DNA from: Flavobacterium sangjuense
GTDB taxonomy: Bacteria > Bacteroidota > Bacteroidia > Flavobacteriales > Flavobacteriaceae
Direction of reading: 5' to 3'
Assembly (NCBI RefSeq): GCF_004797125.1
Contig: NZ_CP038810.1
Coordinates: forward strand, 2,046,001 to 2,110,000
Length of the DNA: 64,000 bases
The translations under genes were made by a program, and so were the position numbers. Within the stretch, counting starts at the first letter, position 1. Each line of letters starts with the position of its first letter. The notes under the pieces were generated by a model. It ran no database searches and was not told the origin of the DNA. It saw nothing but the letters and a program-made list of their open reading frames with translations. This document shows, piece after piece, positions 32,767-41,281 of the stretch.

Positions 32767-35202
32767 ATGAAAAAAATACTGCTGATATTAGTATCATTTT
32801 TCATAATTTCATTTGCAAATGCACAAACACAGCAAACCTTTTATACCTGTGTAATGCATCCGGAAATCCATGTCACAAAACCAGGAAAGTGTCCGAAATG
32901 CGGTATGAATCTGACCAAGGAAAAGCCAAAGTCGGTCAAGAAAAAAGTAGCTTTTCCGCAGCCAAAACCTGTTGCTCCAAAAAAAATGGATGTTAAAAAA
33001 GACAGCATTCCACCAGTAACAACTGCAACAAAGCCTAAGGTTACTATTATTTCAAAAAAGAATGACCCACCAAAAACTGTCCGCTATGACTTATATGTTA
33101 GGGATACGATAGTTAATTTTGGAAACAAACCCAAACGGGCTATAGCTGTCAACGGCCAGATTCCAATGCCCACATTAACCTTTACCGAAGGCGACACCGC
33201 TGAAATTTATGTCCATAACGAATTAGATGAAGATACTTCGCTGCATTGGCACGGATTGTTTTTGCCCAATCAGTATGACGGTGTTCCAAATCTGACGCAG
33301 CTGCCTATCAAGCCGCATACAACGCATTTGTACAAGTTTCCAATCATTCAAAACGGAACACATTGGTATCACAGCCACACCGAATTACAGGAACAAATCG
33401 GAATGTATGGCTCTTTTATTATGAACAAAAGAAATGAAGATCCAACCTTCCGGAATGGAATTGATGATTTGCCTACTGTTCCGATTATTTTGAGTGAATG
33501 GACAGACCTGAAACCCGAAAACGTACATCGCATGCTGCACAATGCTACCGATTGGTTTGCCATTAAAAAAGGAACTACCCAAAGTTATGCTGAAGCGATA
33601 AGAAGCGGCCATTTTAAAACAAAGATTATTAATGAATGGAAGCGAATGAATGCCATGGATGTCAGTGATATCTATTATGAAAAATTTTTGATTAATGGGC
33701 AAAATGAATCCTCACTTCCTCAATTTAAAGGTGGTGATAAAGTCCGTTTACGAGTTTCAAATGGTGGGGCTTCCTCATATTTCTGGCTGACCTATGCTGG
33801 TGGAAAGATTATGGTTGTTGCCAGCGATGGCAATGATGTAGAACCTGTTGAAGTAGATAGGTTACTCATAGCCGTTTCGGAAACCTATGATATTATCGTT
33901 ACTATTCCTGACGATAAAAAGGCGTATGAATTATTGGCAACACCTGAAGACAGGACAAAATCAACTTCTGTATTTATAGGTGATGGCATAAAGCAAACAG
34001 CTTCTCGTTTGCCAAAGCTCAAGTATTTTGAAGGAATGAAGATGATGAATGACATGATGAAGATGAATGGTGATTTGGATGATATGGGAATGAAGATGTC
34101 TTACAACCAAATGGATATGAATTCCGTAATGTATCCTGAAGTTACAGGTGATGAAACTCATGCCAATGACAACGAACATTCCAATGAAATTATCACATTG
34201 AATTATGCAATGCTCAAATCACCAACCAAAACTAATCTCCCACAGGGCACAACAATAAAGGAATTGAAATTTGAACTGACTGGTAACATGAACCGCTATG
34301 TTTGGAGCCTAAACAACAAAGTGGTTTCGGAAACCGATAGAATCCTAATTAAAAAAGGAGAAATCGTGCGTATGGTCATTCATAACAATTCAATGATGCG
34401 CCATCCCATGCATCTTCACGGTCATGATTTTAGGATACTAAACGGTCAGGGTGATTATTCACCTCTTAAAAACATCATCGACATCATGCCGATGGAAACG
34501 GATACTTTAGAATTTGCAGCAAGCGAAAGTGGCGACTGGTTTTTTCATTGCCATATTCTTTATCATATGATGGCTGGTATGGGAAGAATCTTCTCCTATG
34601 AAAATTCGCCTCCAAATCCGGAAATCCCAAATCCCAAATTAGCACAGCGAAAATTATTCGCTGACGACAGGAAATTTCACATTATGACTGAAAATGATTT
34701 TGCGACAAATGGAAATGACGGTCATTTCATGATTGCAAATACCCGTTGGAGCATAGGCACAGAATGGCGATTGGGTTATACTGACATGCATGGTTATGAA
34801 ACCGAAACCCATATTGGACGCTATATTGATAAGATGCAATGGATTATGCCGTTTGTAGGTTTCGATTGGCGTTACCGCAAAATGGATGAAGGCGAAATGG
34901 AAACAAACCTGTTCAATCAAACCAATACCAAAGACAATCGTTCCGTATTGAGTATCGGTATCGAATACACACTTCCAATGCTTATTAAGGCGCAGGCTGA
35001 ATTGTTTACTGATGGTAATTTCAGACTCCAATTTGAACGAATGGATATTCCGGTTTCAAAGCGACTCCGAATGAGTCTGATGTGGAATACCGATAAGGAA
35101 TATATGGCAGGACTGCGTTATATCTTCACACGCAATTTTGGCGTAACAACGCATTATGACAGTGATATGGGATTTGGTTTGGGAGTCAGCCTGAATTATT
35201 AA
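32767..35202 (+). CDS. Multicopper oxidase (CopA-like) with metal-binding N-terminus and barrel-like C-terminus
   Basis: 811 residues. Signal peptide (ending FANAQ). A heavy-metal-binding domain follows at ~25-52 (YTCVMHPEI, KCPKCGMNL), then a P/K-rich linker. Oxidase copper ligands are HWHG near 160, HWYHSH near 199, HPMHLHGHDF near 545 and HCHILYHMMAGM near 594. A methionine-rich loop (~423-458) resembles the copper-entry segments of CueO/CopA. After ~640 the sequence becomes alternating aromatic strands ('TRWSIGTEWRLGYTDMHGY', ending 'GFGLGVSLNY') like a CopB-type outer-membrane barrel. It would oxidise Cu(I), perhaps anchored in the outer membrane. It is coupled to the HMA-MauE gene. Confidence 0.92.
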   Translation: MKKILLILVSFFIISFANAQTQQTFYTCVMHPEIHVTKPGKCPKCGMNLTKEKPKSVKKKVAFPQPKPVAPKKMDVKKDSIPPVTTATKPKVTIISKKNDPPKTVRYDLYVRDTIVNFGNKPKRAIAVNGQIPMPTLTFTEGDTAEIYVHNELDEDTSLHWHGLFLPNQYDGVPNLTQLPIKPHTTHLYKFPIIQNGTHWYHSHTELQEQIGMYGSFIMNKRNEDPTFRNGIDDLPTVPIILSEWTDLKPENVHRMLHNATDWFAIKKGTTQSYAEAIRSGHFKTKIINEWKRMNAMDVSDIYYEKFLINGQNESSLPQFKGGDKVRLRVSNGGASSYFWLTYAGGKIMVVASDGNDVEPVEVDRLLIAVSETYDIIVTIPDDKKAYELLATPEDRTKSTSVFIGDGIKQTASRLPKLKYFEGMKMMNDMMKMNGDLDDMGMKMSYNQMDMNSVMYPEVTGDETHANDNEHSNEIITLNYAMLKSPTKTNLPQGTTIKELKFELTGNMNRYVWSLNNKVVSETDRILIKKGEIVRMVIHNNSMMRHPMHLHGHDFRILNGQGDYSPLKNIIDIMPMETDTLEFAASESGDWFFHCHILYHMMAGMGRIFSYENSPPNPEIPNPKLAQRKLFADDRKFHIMTENDFATNGNDGHFMIANTRWSIGTEWRLGYTDMHGYETETHIGRYIDKMQWIMPFVGFDWRYRKMDEGEMETNLFNQTNTKDNRSVLSIGIEYTLPMLIKAQAELFTDGNFRLQFERMDIPVSKRLRMSLMWNTDKEYMAGLRYIFTRNFGVTTHYDSDMGFGLGVSLNY

Positions 35203-35227
35203 ATGCCCAAGATTTCAAATGACAAAC

Positions 35228-35250
35228 TCCGTCAGAGGCGGGATTTTTTT
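35228..35250 (+). terminator. Terminator behind the multicopper oxidase
   Basis: TCCGTC (35228-35233), loop AGA, GGCGGG (35237-35242), with G-U pairs, then seven T. It overlaps the last codons of the convergent OsmC gene. Confidence 0.5.
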
Positions 35251-35642
35251 AATTCAACATTTATTCCTTGCCGCAGCGTATTATGAATTTCAGCAAGCTT
35301 ATCGACAGTTTTTATCAAGTCCCAAATTTCGGCATCTGAATGGTCATTTGCTTTAACGTCGACTTCATAAGTGATATTTTTAGCTGGTTCACCTTCGCTT
35401 CCAAATTCTCCAGAAACAATAACTTGTACGGAATCAATTTTCATATTTCTTTTGCTGGCTTCTCTATATAAATCATTGCAAAAACAAGTAGCCAGCGACA
35501 GGAAAAGTAATTCACCACCATTAATTGACGAGCCAAAACCTTCGGGTTTCGGACTAATCGAAATGGGTTTTACTTTATTTTCTGTTTCAACAGTCACTTC
35601 ATGAAGTTGAAAAGCGCTTTTTACTGATGCACTAATTTTCAT
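35232..35642 (-). CDS. OsmC family protein
   Basis: 136 residues with the OsmC fold signature: 'NGGELLFLSLATCFCNDLYREASKR' is the central helix carrying the peroxidatic-type cysteine. The second, resolving cysteine found in classic OsmC/Ohr proteins (NCP near the C-terminus) is missing; the corresponding segment reads 'IHNTLRQGI'. Peroxidase activity by the normal mechanism is therefore doubtful. It begins 3 bp behind the methyltransferase gene and is probably translated with it. Confidence 0.85.
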   Translation of the reverse strand: MKISASVKSAFQLHEVTVETENKVKPISISPKPEGFGSSINGGELLFLSLATCFCNDLYREASKRNMKIDSVQVIVSGEFGSEGEPAKNITYEVDVKANDHSDAEIWDLIKTVDKLAEIHNTLRQGINVELKKSRL

Positions 35643-35645
35643 AGA

Positions 35646-36512
35646 TTAAGGTTTTTCTCCAACGGCTACGATCATTTCGCATGGTCCGGTAAAGCCCGTT
35701 TCAGATTCAAACGTTTGAAGTTCTCTTTCAATTTCCTCCCAAATAGCTTCTTTCTCAGTGTTGGTTAAATTACTCATCATTTGATGCAAGGCGCCAAATG
35801 ATTCCTTTTCAAATTGCACACACGCACTTGCTGACGGAAGCTGTAAAGGCGAGTCAACAAGTTCTGATTTCACATTTATAAATCCAGCCTGTTCAAATGC
35901 TTTTTCGAGAACGCCTTCGGCACCTAAGCTAAAAGGTCCGGGTTGTCCCGGTAAAGGTGGTGGCAATTTTGCTCGATTGCGAATAATAGAAACAGGAATT
36001 GAGAAAAACTTATTTTTTTCTGGGGTTGAATAAACAATAGCTGCTATTTTTCCGCCTGGTTTAAGTACCCGCAACATTTCTTTTAATGCCCGCTGCTGGT
36101 CAGGAAAATAGATAAGCCCAACTCTGGAAATAACGGCATCAAATGTTTCATCATCAAGAGTCAGGTTTTCACCATCCATTACTTTTGTCTTGATATTACT
36201 TAACCCATTTTGTTCTGCCAATTTTTTGGCATATTCCAAAATATTGGAGGAAATGTCGGTCGCTAAAACTTCACCCGAAGGACCAACTTTCTTGGCTGTT
36301 GTTATAGATTGTTCACCTGCACCTGCAGCGATATCAAGGACATGATGTCCGGTGCTAATGCCTGCCATAGCAAGCATTTTTTCAGTAGCATTACCAAGCC
36401 ACTTATTCAGTGTAGGACTCCACCGAAACCAGGCATCGGCTGCTTCTTGCCACTGATCGTGAGTTGTGTTTTTGTATTTAACAGGATCAAATTGTGGTGT
36501 TGTTGGTTCCAT
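35646..36512 (-). CDS. Class I SAM-dependent methyltransferase
   Basis: 288 residues with the UbiE/MenG-like Rossmann fold. The SAM-binding motif I is 'VLDIAAGAGEQSI', motif II region 'VMDGENLTLDDETFDAVISRVGLIYF', and 'MLRVLKPGGKIAAIVY' is the post-III segment. The substrate is not evident. TACCTTTA about 25 bp upstream is one base off the -7 consensus. Together with the OsmC gene 3 bp downstream it makes a two-gene unit, convergent with the copper cluster. Confidence 0.85.
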   Translation of the reverse strand: MEPTTPQFDPVKYKNTTHDQWQEAADAWFRWSPTLNKWLGNATEKMLAMAGISTGHHVLDIAAGAGEQSITTAKKVGPSGEVLATDISSNILEYAKKLAEQNGLSNIKTKVMDGENLTLDDETFDAVISRVGLIYFPDQQRALKEMLRVLKPGGKIAAIVYSTPEKNKFFSIPVSIIRNRAKLPPPLPGQPGPFSLGAEGVLEKAFEQAGFINVKSELVDSPLQLPSASACVQFEKESFGALHQMMSNLTNTEKEAIWEEIERELQTFESETGFTGPCEMIVAVGEKP

Positions 36513-36542
36513 AATATTTAGAATTTAAGCTTAAAGGTAGCA

Positions 36543-37070
36543 TTAATTATCTAAAACGTTCTGAATCAGTCTAAATAAAATCAAATCCGCATTCTCGACG
36601 TTAACATCGTTCAATTGTTTAAAATCTATTTTTTGAAGCAGTTTAATTGAGCTTTGATTTTCTTTATGCGTTGCTGCATCAATTGTTTTTATTCCAAGTG
36701 TTTGATTCGCATACTCAATAACTTTTTTTGCCGTTTCGAGCATAATTCCCTGACCCTGATATTCCGTTAAGAGCTCGTATCCAATTTCACATTTATTAAT
36801 ATCATTCTGAAAGTCAAATAAGCAAATTGTACCAATAAGTTTATCTTCCCCTGTCTTTGTAATTGCCCAATATAGAAGTTCATTGTCAATTATACTTTTG
36901 ATGAAACTCAAGGCATCGTCTAGTGTTTTGCTTGGTTTTCTGTCAAGGTATTTATTTATCGCTGCGTCCGAACGCAATCGCAATATTTCTTCAGCATCAC
37001 TTTTTGAAAGCTGCCGAAGTGTTAGCCTTTCAGTTGTTAGAATTGGGAATATTTTCGAGTCTGTGGTCAT
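36543..37070 (-). CDS. GNAT-family N-acetyltransferase (RimJ/RimL-like)
   Basis: 175 residues. Typical opening 'ILTTERLTLRQLSKSDAEEI', central 'WAITKTGEDKLIGTICLFDF' and the acetyl-CoA-binding helix region 'GYELLTEYQGQGIMLETAKKVIEYA'. Such enzymes acetylate ribosomal protein N-termini or small amines; the substrate here is unknown. It is spaced 30 bp from the methyltransferase gene downstream and may share a transcript. Confidence 0.88.
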   Translation of the reverse strand: MTTDSKIFPILTTERLTLRQLSKSDAEEILRLRSDAAINKYLDRKPSKTLDDALSFIKSIIDNELLYWAITKTGEDKLIGTICLFDFQNDINKCEIGYELLTEYQGQGIMLETAKKVIEYANQTLGIKTIDAATHKENQSSIKLLQKIDFKQLNDVNVENADLILFRLIQNVLDN

Positions 37071-37115
37071 TTGTTTTATGAGAAATTGTCTGTCAAACGG
37101 CTGTTGTAGGCAGTT

Positions 37116-37631
37116 TTATTTCTTAATATATTCATCCCTTAAATCCTTTCCAGCTTCAAAATACGGTTTACTTGGATTTTTAATGACATAATTTTTTATA
37201 GCAGTTCTTTCCATTGAATCAATCCAGTTTTGCCCGTATCTATCTTCAATTTCTTTACTCATTACATCTTCATAACAAAAATAATTTAAACCTTTTGGTG
37301 GTCCTGTACAAGTTCTTTTTCCCTCTTTCGCAATCATACCATAAGGTTTAATAACTATGTTCAGCTCATCTAGAGTTCCTGCAATACAATCATAAGAATA
37401 AAGAACTAATTTGTTTTTCTTAATATCAAGTTTTGCTTTTTTAATTTCAAAAGGGCAAATAGTGTCAATAATTTCAATTTTTTGTTTCGGATTTTTGCGT
37501 ATCACTTTTTCGTATTCTTCCCAGGAATAAATTTTTATTGAACCGTTAGAATCCGGTTTAGCTGTAACAACTTTCTGTGATTTTTCGCAACCTAATAAGA
37601 TTATTAAAATTACGATAGTTAAGTTCTTCAT
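37116..37631 (-). CDS. Hypothetical lipoprotein
   Basis: 171 residues with a lipoprotein signal (MKNLTIVILIILLGC, Cys 15). The mature part has four further cysteines (in CPFEI, DCIAG, RTCTG and YFCYED) that could form disulfides in the periplasm. I do not recognise the family. It precedes the GNAT gene by 45 bp on the same strand. Confidence 0.65.
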   Translation of the reverse strand: MKNLTIVILIILLGCEKSQKVVTAKPDSNGSIKIYSWEEYEKVIRKNPKQKIEIIDTICPFEIKKAKLDIKKNKLVLYSYDCIAGTLDELNIVIKPYGMIAKEGKRTCTGPPKGLNYFCYEDVMSKEIEDRYGQNWIDSMERTAIKNYVIKNPSKPYFEAGKDLRDEYIKK

Positions 37632-37736
37632 GGTTACAGTGAAGTTTATGAAATTGCCTACAACTAATTAATAAGCATGACACTCATACATTATCCATAG
37701 CTAATATATAAAAAAGATTACAAATGGCTAACTTTC

Positions 37737-37751
37737 TAGCCCTGATGGCAG
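37737..37751. repeat. Possible remnant of the spacer element seen behind serC
   Basis: TAGCCCTGATGGCAG resembles the head TAGCCCCGATTGAAG of the element at 14059-14116, here on the plus strand and without the hairpin or tail. Weak evidence. Confidence 0.25.
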
Positions 37752-37758
37752 AGAAAAT

Positions 37759-37787
37759 AAAAAGGCTTTCAAATCGAAAGCCTTTTT
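37759..37787 (-). terminator. Terminator of the TerC gene
   Basis: AAAAAGGCTTTC (37759-37770) and GAAAGCCTTTTT (37776-37787), a perfect 12-bp stem with a 5-nt loop, about 55 bp behind the terC-like stop codon; it could serve both strands. Confidence 0.8.
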
Positions 37788-37842
37788 TATTGTAACGCAC
37801 AGCAGGAATTGCCATTACTGATAAATTCTGAACCGTTCGCTC

Positions 37843-38700
37843 CTAATTCGTTACATCTTCATCTTTTAATTTCCTGTCGATAATCTTGTTGTTATGCAGC
37901 TTGACAGGTTTTCTGTTTTTCTTCATTCGCAGGTTTAGGAATTCCACGAATAAAGAGAAGAAAATAGAGAAGTATAAATAACCTTTTGGTATCGTTCCGA
38001 CTTCGACATTGGCACCAAATCTAAAATGTGCCAGGTGAGAACCTTCGGCAATAAGCATCACACCAATTAAAATCAGGAATGATAAACCAAGAATTTGTAT
38101 CGTTGGATGTTCGTTGACGAATTTAGAAACCGGTCCGGCAAAAATCATCATGATTACAATTGAAATCACTACCGCTAAAATCATAATAATCAACGCGCCG
38201 GCATGTCCAAATCCACCTTGTTCAGGTTCGGCGTTGCTTACCATTCCGATGGCCGTTAAGATACTGTCGAAAGAAAAAACGATATTCAATAACGCAATCT
38301 GAATGATGGCTGCAGATAAACTATTGCTGGCTTTGCCAGTTGTGCCTTCTTCTTCGCCTTCCATTTTGTGATGAATTTCGGAAACCGATTTGTATAACAG
38401 GAATAAGCCACCACCAAAAATGATAAGACTTTGTCCTGTAACTCCGGCTTCAAAAAATCCCCAGTCAACATGAAACAGCACTTCCTTTAAACCCATTACC
38501 CATGTAATTCCAAACAGCAGGATAATTCTAAACACCATGGCAAGCAATAACCCAACACGTCTTGCTTTTGGCTGGTCTTCGGCTTTTAATTTTCCGGAAA
38601 CGATAGAAAGAAAAACGATGTTGTCAATCCCGAGAATGATTTCAAGAAAAGTCAGTGTAAGGAGTGCCATCAGGGCATTTGGCGTAAATAAAATTTCCAT
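37843..38700 (-). CDS. TerC family membrane protein
   Basis: 285 residues with about seven membrane segments. Acidic residues in the membrane are typical of TerC/Alx: 'LTFLEIILGIDNIVFLSIVSGKL' in the first segment and 'NIVFSFDSILTAIGMV' in the fourth. The family exports manganese or related metals and was first linked to tellurite resistance; recent work connects it to metallation of exported enzymes. The cytosolic tail is lysine-rich. It is followed by a strong terminator, and a small lipoprotein gene lies 21 bp upstream on the same strand. Confidence 0.92.
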   Translation of the reverse strand: MEILFTPNALMALLTLTFLEIILGIDNIVFLSIVSGKLKAEDQPKARRVGLLLAMVFRIILLFGITWVMGLKEVLFHVDWGFFEAGVTGQSLIIFGGGLFLLYKSVSEIHHKMEGEEEGTTGKASNSLSAAIIQIALLNIVFSFDSILTAIGMVSNAEPEQGGFGHAGALIIMILAVVISIVIMMIFAGPVSKFVNEHPTIQILGLSFLILIGVMLIAEGSHLAHFRFGANVEVGTIPKGYLYFSIFFSLFVEFLNLRMKKNRKPVKLHNNKIIDRKLKDEDVTN

Positions 38701-38721
38701 GTTTTATAAGTTGGTTTGTGT

Positions 38722-39093
38722 TTAATCTAGTTTTGTTACAGTGCCACGTGATTTTTTGTTGCTTCCCACAAAGGAATATTCAAAAGTATAGCTATTCTTT
38801 TCAGTAAACAAAATTTTCATGCTGATAGCTTTTTCTTCGGCCATGTTTTTCGGATGCAGTTTCTGCAGTATGAATTCGCAGTCATTTACCCAACGCACTG
38901 AAGCCGAATCGGTTTTTCCGTTATAGGTTTCAATCTGAAGATTTTCTGTACGTGTAAAAGTTGATGTATGTTTTTTGCCATTAATGTCCTGTGTAAATTC
39001 AAACTTTCCGGTTTTGAAATCCTGGCAGTTGCGTTCCTTTTCCGAGCAGGAAACGAGTAAAAATGTGAATAGGAGTAAGGTTAGTTTTTTCAT
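38722..39093 (-). CDS. Small hypothetical lipoprotein
   Basis: 123 residues. Lipoprotein signal MKKLTLLLFTFLLVSC (Cys 16), then a compact beta-rich domain with 'CQDFKTGKFEF' and 'SVRWVNDCEFILQKLHP'. The two mature cysteines (in NCQDF and NDCEF) could form a disulfide. A family found in flavobacteria, function unknown. The region just upstream of its ATG is a word-repeat hairpin, so the ribosome site is only the short TTTAAAA before the ATG. Confidence 0.7.
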   Translation of the reverse strand: MKKLTLLLFTFLLVSCSEKERNCQDFKTGKFEFTQDINGKKHTSTFTRTENLQIETYNGKTDSASVRWVNDCEFILQKLHPKNMAEEKAISMKILFTEKNSYTFEYSFVGSNKKSRGTVTKLD

Positions 39094-39100
39094 TTTTAAA

Positions 39101-39181
39101 GGTGCTATGGTTCTAAGTCACTAAGGCTCTAAGGTTGAGAAATAAAAACTCAGCACCTTAGTACCTTAGCGCCTTAGTTAC
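39101..39181. repeat. Octamer word hairpin (CTAAGGNN)
   Basis: The left arm (39101-39139) is built of octamers CTATGGTT, CTAAGTCA, CTAAGGCT, CTAAGGTT. The right arm (39149-39181) read on the minus strand is CTAAGGCG, CTAAGGTA, CTAAGGTG. The two arms face each other around a 9-bp A-rich loop. The right arm contains the stop codon of the DUF1572 gene. Confidence 0.75.
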
Positions 39182-39753
39182 TTTTTTAGTTTATCTAATT
39201 CATCATCCGTAAAATTCTTAATGCTTTTTTCTTTGGCAAATTTTTCAGCGTTATAACTATTCGATTTGTTCTTCGGAATGGATAGCGAATTCCATTCGGT
39301 TTGCTTTAGCATTTTGGCATAAAAAACAATCTGACCAATATGATACGGATAATGCGCCAACTGACGGTTTATGGCTTCCATCACGGAGTGGCCTTCATTG
39401 CGAATGTAAATAATGGTTTCAAGTTGGTCAGGAGTTAACGAATTGATAGCGTTGAAAAAACAATCCCAGCCTTTGTTCCAACTAGTCATTAATTCTTCTT
39501 TGGTATTGATAGTTTCTTCGAATTCGCTATCTCGATTTCTCCATTCTTTCTCGCCATCAGTAGTCAAGAAATCTGTCCAGCGGGAAAGCATATTGCCCGA
39601 AAGATGTTTTATAATAACCGCAATCGAATTGGTGTCTTCATTTACAGAAACGAATAATTGCTCAGGTTCCAATTGCTCGATTGCTTTTTCTCCTATAGTT
39701 TTATAATACAGAAGTTGCTTTTTGATGCTTTCTAAATAAATATTATTTATCAT
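39178..39753 (-). CDS. DUF1572 family DinB-like protein
   Basis: 191 residues. A four-helix-bundle DinB/YfiT-type protein with candidate metal-binding histidines in 'IIKHLSGNMLSRWTDF' and 'NRQLAHYPYHIGQIVFYAKML'. Members of the wider superfamily are thiol-dependent transferases; no activity is known for this one. Its start overlaps the end of the DUF6095 gene by 11 bp (translational coupling). Its stop codon is embedded in the octamer hairpin. Confidence 0.85.
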   Translation of the reverse strand: MINNIYLESIKKQLLYYKTIGEKAIEQLEPEQLFVSVNEDTNSIAVIIKHLSGNMLSRWTDFLTTDGEKEWRNRDSEFEETINTKEELMTSWNKGWDCFFNAINSLTPDQLETIIYIRNEGHSVMEAINRQLAHYPYHIGQIVFYAKMLKQTEWNSLSIPKNKSNSYNAEKFAKEKSIKNFTDDELDKLKK

Positions 39754-39970
39754 GATGAAAAAGTGCGTCGGTTAGTGTTTTGATTCCCTTAAACATAAAA
39801 TAAACGGCTAAAAAACAGAATGCAATTCCAAAAGCCAATACCAAATAATGCCAAACATTCTGCTTATTGATAAACGCATTATAAATTACGCTTGGTCCAA
39901 TAAACATTAGTGGCAATGCATAAAGCATATACTTGATTCCTTTGTCTAAAAGTTGTTTGTTGAGAGGCAT
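39743..39970 (-). CDS. DUF6095 family small membrane protein
   Basis: 75 residues with two membrane segments (about 14-32 and 42-64), ending in 'HHDK'. Recognised as DUF6095, a small flavobacterial family of unknown function. It lies 1 bp from the gene before it and overlaps the DUF1572 gene by 11 bp, so it belongs to the murQ operon. Confidence 0.75.
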   Translation of the reverse strand: MPLNKQLLDKGIKYMLYALPLMFIGPSVIYNAFINKQNVWHYLVLAFGIAFCFLAVYFMFKGIKTLTDALFHHDK

Positions 39971-39971
39971 T

Positions 39972-40457
39972 TTAAAATTTTATTTGGATTCCGACTCCGT
40001 TTTGATTGGCCACTGCGTTTAAGTCAAAATCTACTGAACCCGTATTTTTTAGTCCGTCGTTATAGGATTTGACAGCTTCTTCAATCTTTTTTGACCTTCC
40101 GGATAAGACAGGAATAGAGACTGCAACCATGCCAACACCGGCATAGGTCAGTGCAGTTGGATATTTTGTATCTGAAAACAAACCGACAGCCAAATCAATA
40201 ACTGACAGCGTTACTCCTAATCCAAGCAGCGTTGCACCAATTCCTTCTTTTGATTTTGCCTGCTTATAAAGATGTAGCGCATGCAAATTAGAAGCTAATA
40301 TTTTCTTAACCTGATAACTCGGAATCTGTTCATTGTTCTGATAGATTTTTCCTTTTTCTAATTTGAGTTCAACAGACGTGGTTTTTTTAAGGGTAAGTCC
40401 TTGTGAAAAAGCAGTAAATCCAAATAGTAATGTAAATACTAAAAGTAAGTTTTTCAT
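39972..40457 (-). CDS. Hypothetical envelope protein
   Basis: 161 residues with a signal peptide (ending TAFSQG). A hydrophobic stretch at about 72-125 (GATLLGLGVTLSVIDLAVGL, then GVGMVAVSIPVLSG) could be a membrane hairpin. The C-terminus 'VGIQIKF' resembles the last strand of a barrel. I do not recognise the family. Embedded between murQ (5 bp) and the DUF6095 gene (1 bp). Confidence 0.65.
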   Translation of the reverse strand: MKNLLLVFTLLFGFTAFSQGLTLKKTTSVELKLEKGKIYQNNEQIPSYQVKKILASNLHALHLYKQAKSKEGIGATLLGLGVTLSVIDLAVGLFSDTKYPTALTYAGVGMVAVSIPVLSGRSKKIEEAVKSYNDGLKNTGSVDFDLNAVANQNGVGIQIKF

Positions 40458-40462
40458 AGTGT

Positions 40463-41275
40463 TTATTTATTGTAATTATCAACCGCTTTTCTAACGCTGC
40501 CAAATTCTTTTAGCAATTCAGCTGCTTTTTCATACTCGACCGGAATTTCACCCATAATCATTTTCACGCCACGATCAACAAGTTTGTCATTGCTCAATTG
40601 CATATCAACCATTTTGTTTCCCTTGACTTTCCCAAGCTGAATCATCGTTGTGGTAGAAATCATATTCAGCACTAATTTCTGAGCGGTTCCTGCTTTCATA
40701 CGGGAACTTCCGGTTACGAATTCAGGTCCAACCACAACAACTATCGGAAACTTTGCGGTTAACGCTATCGGACTTCCTTCATTGCAGGTAATGCAGCCCG
40801 TAACAATGTTTTTTGAATTGCATTTTTCCAAACCGCCGATAACATAAGGCGTAGTTCCTGAAGCGGCAATTCCTATAACAACATCGCTGTCCGTTATGCC
40901 GTGTTCCTGTAAATCAATCCAGGCCTGAAGTTTGTCGTCTTCGGCATTTTCTACCGCACGTCGAATGGCTTTGTCACCACCGGCAATAAGTCCGTTAACC
41001 AAATCAAACGGAACACCAAAGGTTGGTGGGCATTCCGAAGCATCTACAATTCCCAATCTTCCTGAAGTTCCGGCTCCAATATAGAAAAGCCTTCCGCCGA
41101 GTTTCATTTTTTCTACGGTTTTGGCAACCAATGCTTCAATCTGTGGCAATGCTTTTTCCACCGCAAGTGGAACAGTTTTATCTTCTTTATTGATATTGGC
41201 TAACAAATCGGCAACCGACATTTTTTCTAAATGTTCGTAGTGTGAGGATTGTTCGGTGGTTTTGGTAAAATTCAT
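40463..41275 (-). CDS. murQ: N-acetylmuramic acid 6-phosphate etherase
   Basis: 270 residues. A SIS-domain lyase that cleaves the lactyl ether of MurNAc-6-phosphate to give GlcNAc-6-phosphate and lactate during cell-wall recycling. Recognised from 'GRLFYIGAGTSGRLGIVDASECPPTFG', 'AGGDKAIRRAVENAEDD' and 'TGSSRMKAGTAQKLVLNMIST'. It lacks the C-terminal helical domain of ~300-residue forms, as is normal in Bacteroidota. No MurNAc transporter or kinase (AmgK/MurK/MurP) gene is adjacent. It is the second gene of a minus-strand operon from 41662 to 39178. Confidence 0.95.
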   Translation of the reverse strand: MNFTKTTEQSSHYEHLEKMSVADLLANINKEDKTVPLAVEKALPQIEALVAKTVEKMKLGGRLFYIGAGTSGRLGIVDASECPPTFGVPFDLVNGLIAGGDKAIRRAVENAEDDKLQAWIDLQEHGITDSDVVIGIAASGTTPYVIGGLEKCNSKNIVTGCITCNEGSPIALTAKFPIVVVVGPEFVTGSSRMKAGTAQKLVLNMISTTTMIQLGKVKGNKMVDMQLSNDKLVDRGVKMIMGEIPVEYEKAAELLKEFGSVRKAVDNYNK

Positions 41276-41281
41276 TTTTTA

